In this document: in pieces, positions 23,169 through 34,809 of the stretch
Position numbering within the stretch: the stretch's first letter is position 1
Layout: every line of letters starts with the position of its first letter
DNA from: Chrysomallon squamiferum
Lineage: Eukaryota > Mollusca > Gastropoda > Neomphalida > Peltospiridae
Direction of reading: 5' to 3'
Length of the DNA stretch: 55,000 nt
NCBI GenBank assembly: GCA_012295275.1
Contig: CM022678.1
Location: 18,821,433 to 18,876,432, forward strand
Notes under the pieces: model-generated
What the model saw: the letters and a program-made list of their open reading frames with translations, nothing else
Databases searched by the model: none
What the model was told of the DNA's origin: nothing
Translations under genes and position numbers: made by a program

Positions 23169-24366
23169 CGGTATTGCAGTGTTTCTCAACCTTTTTTTAC
23201 TCTCGACATACCTACGAGCGCATGAAACTGTCGCGACACAGTAATAATTTTAAATATTATATTTAAAATAAATTAAAAAATACATATATGGTCTTGTCTG
23301 ATACAGTTTATTATGTTAGTATCCCAGAATTGCCACTTACCTAGTGTGAAACTTGTGCCTGTTGTTGTGTTATGACTTCTTGAATATTTGGTCGTATGTG
23401 CGATAAACAAACTCTCATTTCTTCTTCAGTGGAACGTAGTCTTTCTCTCTTCTTATTTTTTATATTATTTAAGGTTGAAAAGCCCAATTCACACAAATAA
23501 GAAGTAGAGAATTGTAAAAGAACTAATAGGGCTTTTTCAGCTAATGCGGGAAATTCCTTTTGTATTGAAATCCAAAATGTGTCGATATCTACCTCAGAAT
23601 GCTTCATTTTAAGACTGCGGCACTTGAAATGGTAGCCAATTCTTCTTCTTCGCATAATTTAAACCCAATACTAGAAGGAACATCTACAAAAGGATTACGA
23701 ACACAGTCGTACTTTTCAGTGTTCAGCGACGGAAAGTAGTGGTCGATGTTTTCTTCGAGCGCTGTCAGATGCTCAACCACGATAGGGATCATTTCTTTAG
23801 TGCAGTTGGTACGCATTGTAGGAAACATCAAACTCACCCAACTTTGCTCTGTTTTTCCAAATAACAATTTTCTTTTCAAAGGCAGCCAACTTATTTGTCG
23901 AAGTTAGAATATTTTCGTTTCGACCTTGCATACTACTGTTCACAATATTAAGTTGACCAAATATTTCCGTTAAATATTTGCAAAGTCTGTTATAACTAGC
24001 ATAATTTCTTAACTAAATACACCTAGTTAGCTACATCTCTTTACTAATAAGTGTTTAAGAATGACAATAATTTAAAACACAGCGAAGTTAATTCGGCAAT
24101 CGGCATTACGCACGCGCACACACGACCAGTGCGGAACAACACCACACACACAACCTGTCACACTGACGTCTCATGGGCAACTGGTCGACCTTGAGCGCAA
24201 GGTGCAAAGGTTGGTGCAAAGGCATATTAGTAGAACATGAAACCGAGATTTATGCACATTGTCCGTGTTTTCAGGTGTTCGTCACAAAGTTTCGCGACAC
24301 ACCTGAGGGAGCCTCGCGACACACTTGTGTGTCGCGACACGGCGGTTGAGAATCACTGCGGTATTG
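23169..24366 (-). mobile_element. hAT-superfamily transposon with perfect 8-bp target duplication
   Basis: The element proper is 23177-24358 (1182 bp). Its terminal inverted repeats are CAGTGTTTCTCAACC and GGTTGAGAATCACTG (two mismatches), the hAT terminal signature. It is flanked by identical 8-bp duplications CGGTATTG (23169-23176 and 24359-24366), the hAT target length. Subterminal GTCGCGACAC words repeat near both ends. The interior holds only the 3' part of a transposase gene on the minus strand, so the copy is internally deleted and not autonomous. The homologous locus at 52419 lacks the element. Confidence 0.93.
23341..23879 (-). pseudogene. Truncated hAT transposase (ZBED5/SCAND3-like C-terminal part)
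   Basis: The 5' piece (23879-23604) reads HLTALEENIDHYFPSLNTEK and IRNPF-like VRNPFVDVP, typical of the ZBED5/FAM200/SCAND3-like hAT transposases. After a frameshift near 23604-23655, the 3' piece continues to 23341 with FPALAEKALLVLLQFSTSYL, CELGFSTLNNIKNKKRERL and a terminal helix, matching the hAT C-terminal dimerisation region. The zinc finger and most of the catalytic region are missing. It is non-functional by truncation and frameshift. Confidence 0.85.
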
Positions 24367-25302
24367 AAATTCTAAATATGTTTTATTGTCAAATGAACTC
24401 AAACACGATATCGTGGTTTCGACAGGTAACGGGACAGGTGTGTCCTATCAGAGGCTGCTCTTCTTACCATAATGGAATTCATTATTACGCATTATAAATG
24501 AATTGTTTATAATTTTATATTTTGTAATGTTCCTTTTGAGCCTGTGATATTTTTACTTTCCTTATTGTTTTTGTTTTATTTTGTTCTGATGTTATTGTTT
24601 TCTGTATATGATTTCTGTATATGTAACCCCCACCACTGAGCCCAGGAAGTAAACATTTGAATTTACCACATTTTATGTTTTCATGACACGTATAGTATCT
24701 AAGTCATAAGTCTTTGACCGCTCTGGCTTTAGATTAGACTGAAATGTTTGAAATCATTCTCTCTGCACGACGAAACATGCTATACATGAATCAATAGTCA
24801 AAGGGAAGTGTTATTTGAAAATACCAGTTTACACAGATGCACACACCCGTTTGGTGTTGTTGCTGTTTGAGAAAGCTGGTTTCGCCAAACTGTAAATTTG
24901 GAATAACTCTTTGAAAAGAAAAATACAGTGATACAGACTGACAGATTAATAAGTGTGTATAAATATAATGAACAAAGTATGAAACTAACAACCGTTTAAT
25001 AATACAGCGTTTAAAAACAAACTAAGATATTCTAACACTGCAAGTCATAACAAAGCGTAGAAACAGTCTAGCATCGTTACACCTATCAGTCTACAGATGA
25101 AAATGTTCATTATTATATACCAAAATTAGTGTTATAATTACAACTACTACTACTACTATAACTACTTTGCTACTACTGTTACTGTTATTACTACTACTAC
25201 ATTGATTTATAAATATTAACAATCCATGCAGTCTCTTTCAAATTCTTCTTAGAAGTTTTAGAGCTATCAGTTTTTACAAATTCTGATCCGTCCTTTACAA
25301 AT

Positions 25303-27432
25303 TTATAGACTGACGTGAGCATTAACAAGAAGTGGAAACGTTTCCAATAGCCAACCTACTGCAGCTTTCTCGTCTTGCATCGAGTCCTACCTGGTCTGAA
25401 ATCGTTCAGTTCAGTAACACTGTGATTCTCTCCTCATTTCAGTCATCGTTCTGATGGAGAATCATGATGACACCTCCATTTATATCTTCTTCCTTGTTCG
25501 GTTTCTAATGGAAGGTAAAAATCCTTCTTAAACATGGACAAACTTTATTCAGCGTCTCTCATCTTGATCAGATCTGCTGTGCTGTTTTCAGATAAACTCG
25601 ATTGACGAGGAGAGAAGGAACGTCATCAGCTTGTTGCATATCCATCGGCAGACTTACACACAGTCTTGCATTTTCATATTCTTCTCCATTGAGATATTCC
25701 TCAGTTATTCCAATCCAGTTTTCTCGTCCCAGATTTCGGTTTTGAATCTTCTCATAAATCGGAAGAGAATGGGAGAATTCACTGATCATATAGTAAACAT
25801 CTTTAACTTGCCACGGTATTTTTATCCCAAGTGGATCTTTCGTTTGTTTCAGCAAATCAGTTACCGTTCTAAAATGATATTTGTACAGCACCTCGGTCGC
25901 AGAAGCTTCTATAGCAAGAGTTTTGTAATTCATTTCTTCATTCCTCAGCCGAGCCTGTTGACCTGCAGAAAGTCACTGACTTTTTCATTTTTTCAAACAG
26001 ATAATACTCATAGTCTTCAAAGCAGTAGCAACGATTGGTATGAGTTTCCAGACTTTCTATTTCTTAAGACCCGTTCAGCATTTTCACAGCGTCTTTTACT
26101 CATATAAACAGAAGCCAAGTCAAGAGTTGTTGAATAATTTTCATCGTCTGTTATTTCAACAGCCTTTTTTAAATTGTGAATTCCATGCTCAAATGTTCTT
26201 TTGTTTTCCTCTTTCGTTTTTCTCAGCAGAACTTTCCCAGCTGATGAAGCACATTTCCTGACGGTAGACGGCTATATGACTCTTCTAACAATCTCTCAGC
26301 CTTATCCAGTTGTTTTGTGTTTATGAAACGCTTAGCGCGGCTTGCAAGTACAAAAGGGATCTGTCTGCCTAAATCAAGAGCTTTCTGGAAATATTACTGA
26401 CGCGAAAGCATTCCAGTTTACTGTTTAATCTCGTTTACCAGCAAATGGCGTCCATCTTAATTCAAGTAGCTTGGCTAATTCCCCAAGCTCGGTATATGCG
26501 ATGACATTCATTGTTTTAATACGTTACTGCCGACTTACTCCAGCAGTTTACAGCATCTAACAGCGAATTAAACCCCATCAACACCTGCGAGAAATGAACA
26601 GCTATGAAAGGACAGAAATCCTCTAAGTGTTAGACCCTCTGAATATTTCCACTCGTATTCTTCCTGATATTTTTCATTCACCTTTCTGTACAGCTCCAGA
26701 GACTTCGGATAAGAAGCTGGTGATATCTGATGGTAGGAATAAGTAAGTTCAGCTTCAGTTACAGCACACATTCTGTCAAAGTTTTCCTCCAGGTTTTCCA
26801 ATTTGATTAATTCCTACTGAGCAGAACGGTCGTCCTCTTGCTGCAGAAAACGCACACGGTTTGCACGTGCTACAATGTTAGTCTCGAGCACGGACTTTTA
26901 AATTTGTCTCGATCTCCTAGCAGAAACATCAAGAAGAAAATAAAATTGTCGTCTCGATTTTTTTCCATCAATGTCCGTTTTTCTTCTTCCTGTTCCCCGT
27001 AACTTTTCAAGTACTTTTTCTCTGTGTTGTTTTGAGCAGATCATGAGATCTGTAAGATGAAAGGAGTAGGAAACGATTCCAGTCTCTCTTCGAAGGAAAT
27101 GTCGTCATCTGTAAAAAAAAAGTGTCTTTCTTGAAATATGATGTTCGAATTTTTTATTAAATTGAAGATATGTAATGAAAAAATATTTTGTTACTGAATC
27201 TATTACTTTAATGTAAATGGTTTAAGTGTGTGTATATTTTTATTGTCTGTTTCTGTATTTGTCAGTTACAGAATCATGCATTTATAAAAGTAATTAGAAG
27301 ATTGTCACCTGAAGGTGTAATGCAACATAATACAAATCTTTCATTATCATTGTAACTAGTATTTCTCACCAGTTTTTATACTTTCAAACTCTGACTCTTA
27401 TAATGTGTTTCGCTCTTTTTTTTAGGAGCCAT
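25303..27432 (-). pseudogene. TPR-TIR gene copy B, heavily decayed
   Basis: Exon 1 (27432-27370, starts MAPKKKSET) is one base shorter than expected and meets a TAA in frame near its end; the donor GTGAGA is kept. Exon 2 runs 27109-25303 and is recognisable throughout by DNA homology to A, C and D, but it is broken by many indels and stops. Two open islands remain: 26801-26568 (TPR region, YPKSLELYRKVNEKY) and 25933-25568 (helical region before the TIR-like domain, WIGITEEYLNGEEYENARLC). About 250 bases that encode most of the TIR-like core are deleted near 25455: the sequence jumps from the IVCLK-equivalent to the HDKDD-equivalent. The upstream promoter repeat has also lost its donor exon. 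This copy is a true pseudogene. Confidence 0.9.
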
Positions 27433-27849
27433 TATCCTGAAAGAAAGTTATAAAACTTTGATTAATTATTTGATTTTTTTTTCTCACCTTTTTGACTTTT
27501 TAATTATTTTAGCTATATTGAACATCATACACTTAAAAAGGCAGGGAAATTAAAACAGAAAGAAAAAGAGTTACAAACTCAAAGAACTTTATTCTAAAGT
27601 ATGATAATAAATAAATAAATAAATACAAACATTACAGTTTATCTGCTTTTTTATTTAGTAACTTATATCAGTTGTCATTTAATATTATCAGCCAGAAAGA
27701 GATAAAAATATGATTATTTTCAGCCGATGTATACTACCATAGAAACAGAAAAGGTTTCTTTTCTTTTCGTACACATGAAATAAGTCCTAACATATAAACA
27801 AGAAATAAGTCCTAACATATACACAATAAATATTTCTCTTGTTTTTCTT

Positions 27850-28260
27850 CCTTGTGTCCAGTAGTTCTACATTCTTATTCACTTCTATCAACCTATATGA
27901 GTGAAAAATATGACAGCTATCAGCCGATTTATAACACTACAAAAACAAACCGTGTGTGTGAAATTAGGTCACTGAAGTATGCAACAAATAGAGCAAGTAA
28001 ACAGACCTGGATGATGTAAGGAAAGCAGTTTGAAATGCGATTTTTAAATTTTTAAATTTTTATTTTTAGAGTAATCACAGCTTGGGTTTGGGTGAGTAAA
28101 TAATCAGTAAAACGACCTGAGTCTCAATCTTAAACAAAATAACTCAAATCCAATTAAAGAAAAAAAGAAAGAAAAAGTGTGTAGGTTTAAATATTAAATA
28201 AAATATGCTTGTTTGGAAAGCGAGATCAAAAATATCATGGGGCTTTATTATTTATTTATT
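27850..28260 (-). promoter_or_regulatory. Promoter-like repeat copy 3 (upstream of B), exon part deleted
   Basis: Keeps AAATTAGGTCA (27961-27971) and the CAGCCGATTTATAACACTAC block, but jumps from a short AAAGAAAAA tract (about 28160-28170) directly to GTGTAGGTTTAAATATT. The donor exon and TATA-like word are missing, which agrees with the decay of gene B. Confidence 0.55.
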
Positions 28261-28298
28261 TGTATTTTTTATTATTATTACTATTATTATTATTATTA

Positions 28299-28353
<55 letters not shown>

Positions 28354-29125
28354 TGATTATTATTTTTATTTTTATTTTTATTATTTATTTTTTTGTTGCT
28401 GTTGTCGAGTTCTAATGCTCAGAAAAATTAAACTTAGGCCATCTAAATTTGACTGGTGTCAAAAATGTTCCCATTGATTTACTTGATTTGATTATTACTG
28501 AGCTAAGCCCAATTTTGATTTCATCTGATAGTCTGTCGTATTGTTTGCTGCTTATGTAATTCTTTATCAAAAATCCTTGCAGTTATAACTTTTACATATC
28601 AATAGGGTATTCATGAAACAAATTTATATTTTAATGCCAACTTAAATATTATTTTGTACGAAATTTAGCTATTTAGCAAAAGTGATTAAACAAAACTGGA
28701 ATCTCGCATTAGTAATTTTTGTGGAAATAGAAAAACAAGGTAAATATTTGTTTGGCTTGTGAAAGTAGATGCTGCATTAATGAACGCTTATGGAAATGTG
28801 AAATTATATACACATTTCAGTGCAAATTGTATGTGTTTACTGTCTCTGCTATTTAACCGTTGATGTTCACAGACTTGATTAAATAACATGAAAGCACATA
28901 TGACTGAAAAAGCACATAAGCTATATATTTGGACCAATGAACACATTTAGAAATATCATGTCTACTGAGTCAACTCGGTTTTTAGCAATAAAAGTGTAGA
29001 TGTTCTGTAATTAATCTGAAAAATAAAGAAAATAAACAAATACAAGTAAATAAGAATGTTGAACTACTGCGAGTCGTAGTGTTATTTAATCATATGCCCT
29101 TTTCTTTCTTTATTATTCTTTTTAA

Positions 29126-29158
<33 letters not shown>

Positions 29159-29161
29159 TTT

Positions 29162-29193
<32 letters not shown>

Positions 29194-29719
29194 TTTCTAT
29201 TTTTATTTGTTTTCATTTACAGATTTATTTATCTATTTATTCATATACCTTTTTTGTTTCCACATCAAGGAAATTCACAGACATTATTTTTAGTTACAGA
29301 CCAAATTAATTTTGATCAAGAAAAGAAATGATAATTTGTCACAAAATATACATAAATATACTATTTGTTACATAATTAATACAATATACCATTATGGATA
29401 CAAATTCATTTGTAGATGGTCTCACTTAACTGAATTTAAATTATTGTTCAGTTCACTGAAATTTAAATTATTATTCAATTCACTGAAATTTATAATATAT
29501 ATCAATTCACTGATATTTATATCTCAATTATATTATGTTGCAAATATTGAAATTTACATAATGTGTCTATTCACCGATATTAAAACAATATGTATGAATT
29601 AATGTAACACTTTGAATGTAATGTTACAAAAAATATATACACATAGTTATACAGGGACCTACACAGACAAAACAAAACAACAATAAACTTAGTTCATTAC
29701 CGGTTTCACATAGTATTAC
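28261..29719. other. Intergenic or intronic DNA, no gene seen
   Basis: Contains (ATT)n at 28268-28355 and (ATT)n/(TTTA)n at 29126-29200. A local tandem duplication, TTCACTGAAATTTA-type, lies at 29440-29525. The next exon of ATP6V1H would be expected on the minus strand below 29720 but is not visible. Confidence 0.5.
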
Positions 29720-29819
29720 CTGGTTGGGGTTATTCTTCAACATGGCTGTGCGAACATCAGCATTCCCGCTGTCAAACTTGGAAATGAACTCAAACACTTC
29801 CTGGTTTATCATCTGTCCC
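29720..29819 (-). CDS. ATP6V1H: ATP6V1H exon (V-ATPase V1 subunit H), exon 'b'
   Basis: A 100-bp exon with consensus borders (acceptor TTTGCAG, donor CAG|GTAATA) in phase 1 to phase 0. It encodes GQMINQEVFEFISKFDSG and then NADVRTAMLKNNPNQ. Subunit H is the regulatory HEAT/armadillo-repeat subunit of the vacuolar proton pump; this segment follows its conserved NWQSYLQGQM motif. Together with the exon at 30292-30211 it gives VNWQSPLQGQM across the junction. Pro replaces the usual Tyr in NWQSYLQ. Neither the first exon nor any exon after this one is visible in the window. Confidence 0.75.
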
Positions 29820-30210
29820 CTGCAAACATATTAAATCATATATTTCACTTTGTTCATGGAGGAGAAAATGTAAAATGCAAAGCTAGCACAAAATATTAAT
29901 TCCAGTATTTTCCTTATGTTAGTGTACCATTCTGTTTCATTCACACAGATGAACTTGGTTAAGTTGCAACTATTCAATGTGTATTGAAAGAATCTGGACA
30001 TTACCACCACCAAAAATGTACTCAAAACTTTGTTTCTGCAAATTTAAATGATTATTTTATTCAATAATATCATAAATCTTTAATATTTTATCATCAGCTA
30101 TTGATTTTTAGTAATATCTACAAAAGTTGTATTATTCATAATGTGGAAAGATTAGATCTTAAATGTAAGGAACTATTTCTGTCCACCATTATAAAACATG
30201 TGTAACATAC

Positions 30211-30292
30211 TGCAGAGGTGACTGCCAGTTGACTGTCTTGGCTTGGACATCATTTGTCCATTCCTGCAACAAACTTGTAGCAACCTGAGCTC
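30211..30292 (-). CDS. ATP6V1H: ATP6V1H exon (V-ATPase V1 subunit H), exon 'a'
   Basis: An 82-bp exon with acceptor TTTCCAG and donor GTATGT. The split codons at both ends match the following exon. It encodes AQVATSLLQEWTNDVQAKTV and then NWQSPLQ, aligning with the ATP6V1H segment before NWQSYLQGQM. About 391 bases of intron separate it from the next exon. The frame and splice phases are intact, so this could be part of a live gene with very long introns, or a partial duplicate whose Tyr-to-Pro change and other differences reflect relaxed constraint. Confidence 0.75.
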
Positions 30293-30839
30293 CTGGAAAC
30301 ATAGAAAAAATTTATAATAATAATAATAATACAATATAAATGATCCACTATTCATTCTCAGTTAGGTATAAAACTCAACAAAATGCTAAACAGACAAACA
30401 TATAGTATTTTTTCTCTTTCTTTTATACATACAATATTTTTTATTATTATTATTATTTTTTTTTTTTTATATTTAATATGCTATTATCTTGAGGTTCATT
30501 TCTCATAGGAGTCATTCTTTTAGTCATTTTGTTAACCAGCTTATAAAAGCAAGAGAAATGTCAAATGATAAAGTATTTCATTGTGATGATCATGATAAGT
30601 TTCAAAAGAAGAAACATGCTACTTCATGTGGTTTATTATAAAATCTCACTGAAATACTCTACCAATGCTGGAAATGAAAAAAAAAAACAAAAGAAAAAAT
30701 AAAAACTAAGAAAAAACTCTAAAAGAAACCAACACTAATGTGTTTTTGAGATTTTACTGTTTGAAAATAAAATAGACTGAGTAAATAATACTGAAATGTT
30801 TGAAATTTAAAAACAAAAAATAAAAATAACAAAAAATAA

Positions 30840-31220
30840 CAAAAGCAACCTTAATTTTCTACAACTTCCTTCTTCTACACTGAAAATGTTATAAATTAAA
30901 GAAATAAAGAAATAAAAATAAAAATGAAAAAAAAAAAACATCTGAAGAAATATGCAGTTTGTTTAAACTTCTCAATTCTAGGTTTCTAACATTTCAATAT
31001 TTAAATTAAAAATCCTAAAAATATTTTGTCTCTAACATTTCCATCTTCTAGACTGAAATATTTTGAATATATATATATAACAAAATGATCAAATGTTTCT
31101 AACAACTTGTGTCTTAAAATGTTTCAAAATATTAAACCAAAAAAAATCCTAAAAATGCCTGATGTTTCTAAGAATTTATCTTACTAGATTGAAATATTTT
31201 AAATTAAAATGAAAAGTGAA
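30840..31220. repeat. Degenerate tandem repeat, about 90-110 bp unit
   Basis: Variants of TTTCTAACATTTCCATCTTCTAG followed by ACTGAAATATTTTAAATTAAAA and AATCCTAAAAAT recur about four times. They sit between the ATP6V1H exons and the SMNDC1 exons. Confidence 0.55.
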
Positions 31221-32527
31221 AAAAAATCCTCCTCAATACTTTTTCATAAAAAAAAAGTGTCCTTGGATAGGGGCTTATCCCCTTTACAAATGATTTTTAA
31301 AGAAATAATCCAAAGTTTAATATGGGTGATGTTTTTTTGTTGTTGTTTTTTTAATACAATATTTTTAATAACATAATGACCCAATATACAAAAACTAAGT
31401 GAAGCTAAAAGGAGATTTTCATCATAATATTATCAATAATCAAAATAAAAATTGTAAAATATTTAGAAATAATGATAAGAAAATTGAAAAGAAAAAAATC
31501 ACTTGATTATCCCTCCTCAACACTCACATTGAGCCATTTTGTGTTCCTGCCACTGCCCCTCAAATAATGACATCAAAAATAAAACAGTTAAACCAAGAAA
31601 GAAATAAAAAACTAAACAAATTAATTATTATTAATAATAATAAAATCACTGCTGACAAAGTTTAATTATCTTACTGCCACTACAACTACTACTGGTTTTA
31701 GATACTGTTATTTTATTTAATGGCATAATCATCAGCATTATCTTCTTCATCATCATCATACAGCTCCCTCACAATCATCGGATAGCATAAACTTTTAAAA
31801 ACAAAGATTTATAATTTTACAACTTTTAGAAATCTTACACGGTTTAGTTACAAACTGTTTTAATGTCTATAGTTTGTTCGAATGATGATTTCAAAGAACT
31901 ATTAAACAATTTTGTAACATGAAATACATTTTTATTTTACAAAAACTCCATAAATTTGATAAGGTAAATCATTTAGAACCTGTGAGGTTTAAATCTAAAT
32001 TTTAAACCCAAGAGAATATAAGCAATCAACTGTAATAATATTTAAAACAGAAAAGAAATGTACCCAACACAGGCTAAGAAAAATGTCCTGATTTAACAAA
32101 GGGTTAAAAAAAATAATAACATTTCTCAAACCTCTATTTCTAAAAACTATACAAAACAAATATTTTAAGCATTTGTTTTTTCTCTTTCAGTTTTCCTGTT
32201 ATTGTTTTGTTCTTCTTTTTTTTTTTCATTGATTTTTAATCTTTCTATTTTTTTCACAATATTTCTCAAGTCAAAGTTAAGTTTGCAGCTACAGAAAAAA
32301 ATTTCTGCCTTAAAATAACAGTGATAATGATATATTGCAATTTACTTATTTAGGGGGGGAAATGTTCTATTTTACTATTTCAATTTAAATATGTGATATA
32401 ATCAGGCAGTAAAACAGTGATTATTAAACTTGGTTTTGAAGAAAAAATATTTTGAAAATATTAATTTCAAAAACCTCGGTTTCAAGATATTTTCATAACC
32501 TGTGTCAGGTAAGGGCAGAGAACCCAC
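31221..32527. other. AT-rich DNA, no exon seen
   Basis: SMNDC1 exon 3 or ATP6V1H exon 1 would be expected here if either gene were compact. I looked for a coding block with splice sites on the minus strand and found none. Confidence 0.5.
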
Positions 32528-32593
32528 CTGAAGATCACGCTTCAGTTTGAGAAGGTCTTCATTTTCTGGATCAGTGGTAAGTGAGGCCTCAAC
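32528..32593 (-). CDS. SMNDC1: SMNDC1 (SPF30) exon 2
   Basis: A 66-bp exon of 22 codons with acceptor ATTTCAG and donor CAG|GTGGGT, both in phase 0. It reads VEASLTTDPENEDLLKLKRD and then LQ, matching the N-terminal coiled segment of SMNDC1/SPF30, the Tudor-domain splicing factor needed for assembly of the U4/U6.U5 tri-snRNP into the spliceosome. The downstream exons that carry the Tudor domain (SWKVGDKCMA-type motif) are not in the 32.5-1 kb stretch in any form I can recognise. Confidence 0.85.
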
Positions 32594-33237
32594 CTGAAAT
32601 CACTACATGTAAATATTGTTTAAGAAAAGAGAAAAATAGATTTAACAGGAAACATTTATTAGAATGAATATAATGAGTGTATAACTGTGACAGTGTGTAT
32701 ATCTCACTACCATGGCATATATATATATATTTAAAAATGTAACATTCCTTTCAATTCTGGTTATTTCATTAACAACAATGTTATGGTTCACCATTCTGTT
32801 AAGGAATAAAATGTTACCCTTATGGGTTCCAGCAAATCTAATTTCAAATTAATTTATATTTTCAAGTAACCAATACACTAATACTTTTCCAATGTCAAAC
32901 TCTACAAATATATATGAGAACAAAAATGAGGAGGGAGGCAATTTTGAATAAAGCATTTTCATAATTATCCTAATGCATGTGGAAATGTTCGATTTAAAAT
33001 ATTCTTTTCTAATTTAAGTGGACTAAATTATTAATAATCATTAAAATTATCATTATATCTTGTTCGTTGATGTGTATGACAAACTACCACAAAACAAAGA
33101 ATATTATGAGTCCCAAAGAATTTACTTTTGATGATACGATATTATAGCCATATCGGAAACAGAGACAACCGATATAACAAGGTCTATTACACCAAAATTA
33201 TTTCGAATGTACTGGAGTACCGTATATTTTCGATCAC

Positions 33238-33291
33238 CTGTTGTAACTGAATTTTATAGGTCTTCAAATTCTCTTGTACATCGTCTGCCAT
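33238..33291 (-). CDS. SMNDC1: SMNDC1 (SPF30) exon 1 with start codon
   Basis: The ATG lies at 33291 in context CACAATGGC. It opens 18 codons, MADDVQENLKTYKIQLQQ, ending with donor CAG|GTGATC in phase 0. Joined to the exon at 32593-32528 it gives a 40-residue N terminus very close to the known family. An NRF-1-type site lies about 140 bases upstream, as expected for a housekeeping promoter. This is therefore the 5' end of an ordinary gene and not a processed copy. It is partial because the rest of the gene is not seen. Confidence 0.85.
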
Positions 33292-33468
33292 TGTGATTCC
33301 AGCATAAAATAATGTAAACTTTTTAACGTAATATTTTTTAAAACAGGTGTCGTCTATTTTTGTTCCTTTTCCACATGACGTGTTACTTTTCGTTCAAGCC
33401 CTGATAAATTGGTACCAGTGAACTGAATGCGCATGCGTAGCCTCTCGAAGACGATCTAAATTAAAAAA

Positions 33469-33499
<31 letters not shown>

Positions 33500-33949
33500 A
33501 AATTAACCGACTAATAAATGTTTCCTTTACAAAATAACAGAAACGACATAAACTTCAAGATTACCATTATATTTATCAAAGATAAAGCTGTACTCAATAG
33601 CCACACGCATCAGCTTTCTCACTAAATTAAAACTGTTTACTGCATGTCTTATTATTATTATTATTATTAGTTATTATTATTATTATTATCTTCATCATCA
33701 TCATCATTAAAGAAAACACTCAACTTAAAAGGTGAGTATATATTTCCGTTCTTGCCGAAGTCCACTAAAATATAAATGTTTGTGAATAGTAAATATTATT
33801 ATTATTATTATTATTATTTTATATTCCTCTCGTTTGCCGAGGTATGGTTTCAGCTAATAATAATAATAATACTAATAAGAAGAAGAAGAAAAGGATTGTT
33901 TTCAGTCACATAAAAGAACAATAAACAAATAAATAAATGAAATATCTCT
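33292..33949. other. SMNDC1 upstream region and microsatellites
   Basis: Beyond the promoter the region holds an (AAAT)n run (33465-33500) and several short (ATT)n tracts (33650-33690, 33795-33818), then passes into the array of promoter-like repeats. Confidence 0.5.
33428..33437. promoter_or_regulatory. NRF-1-type site TGCGCATGCG in SMNDC1 promoter
   Basis: Palindromic GCGCATGCG core about 140 bases upstream of the SMNDC1 start codon. It is one of very few CpG-rich words in the region. Confidence 0.6.
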
Positions 33950-34202
33950 TGTTTTTAAACTACATATTGCAAACAGCTCTGTACCCTTCTTTACATTTAT
34001 AAGGTTACGTGAAGTGAACATAGAAACTCAAACGTGTTTGTGAAATTAGGTCACTGAGATTTTCAATAAATATAGCGAGTAAACAGATCCAGAAGATATA
34101 AGAAATATTTGATACCAGAATTGTTCCTTTACAAAGGTGTGTAGTGTTTAGCATAGACTCTAGCTGAGACACTATTCAGCGAAATGACATGCATCTACAT
34201 GT

Positions 34203-34272
<70 letters not shown>

Positions 34273-34760
34273 GTAATACAGATTTTGCCTCTTATATCGG
34301 CAAACTTGATTTATTTATTTGTTATTGTTTAATATCATATTTGTTATCGTAATAACATATTTAAATCAAACTTACACGTTCTCGCTGGATGTTCCTTACT
34401 CTCAAACAACAGTCAACAACTGCGATAGCTTTCATTTTTCAGTGTCATATAAATCAGGTGTTTACACAGTAAATGTAGATTAACAATCTATATAAGGTAT
34501 GTATGACCTTCTCGCATGACAACAATATAAACACATTAACTACAACAGCTCCTTATCATGTCTACGTGCTCTGTAAGTTATCATGCCCGGTCATAGTTCA
34601 TTTTACTATCAAATTACTAATTCTATATTGGGGGTTTTCTGACAGAGTTCGATAAGTAGCTTCAAATATGAAAATTAAAAATATTAAATTTAAACAAATA
34701 TATTTTGTGTGAAAATCGAGATCAGTCTGATCGTGAGGCCTTCCTAATTTACTTTTTACT
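33950..34760 (-). promoter_or_regulatory. Promoter-like repeat copy 4
   Basis: AAATTAGGTCA lies at 34043-34053, an (AAT)n expansion at 34206-34272, and the donor CGT|GTAAGTTTG has its exon end at 34376. A TATA-like CTTATATAG (minus strand) lies near 34497-34489. It is separated from gene B by the ATP6V1H and SMNDC1 exons, so its own target gene is unclear. Confidence 0.55.
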
Positions 34761-34770
34761 TGATGTCATC

Positions 34771-34809
<39 letters not shown>

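Larger units (their letters stand above)
22480..25010 (-). repeat. Tail block of unit A (carries hAT insertion)
   Basis: Homologous to 51690-53650 and in part to 42660-43170. The match runs from a TTCTTACTCAGG..AAACTAAAGGTCC block (22507) through CTCCAATATATTTCATTTCACGTC (22982) and the hAT insertion site, to CCCAGGAAGTAAACATTTGAA (24640) and the AAATCTGGTTTGACCAAGCTGTAAAT-like block (24874). No gene is preserved in it apart from the transposon. Confidence 0.8.

Noticed and set aside
25631-26107. 158-codon plus-strand open frame opposite copy B
   Set aside because: It is antisense to the TPR-TIR exon. The homologous antisense frames in A, C and D differ in extent and have no splice signals or domain, so it is a shadow.
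31750-31785. Possible ATP6V1H first exon on the minus strand
   Set aside because: A short ATG frame with a GTATGA donor-like word exists, but the residues do not resemble the family N terminus and the required phase-1 junction is not convincing.
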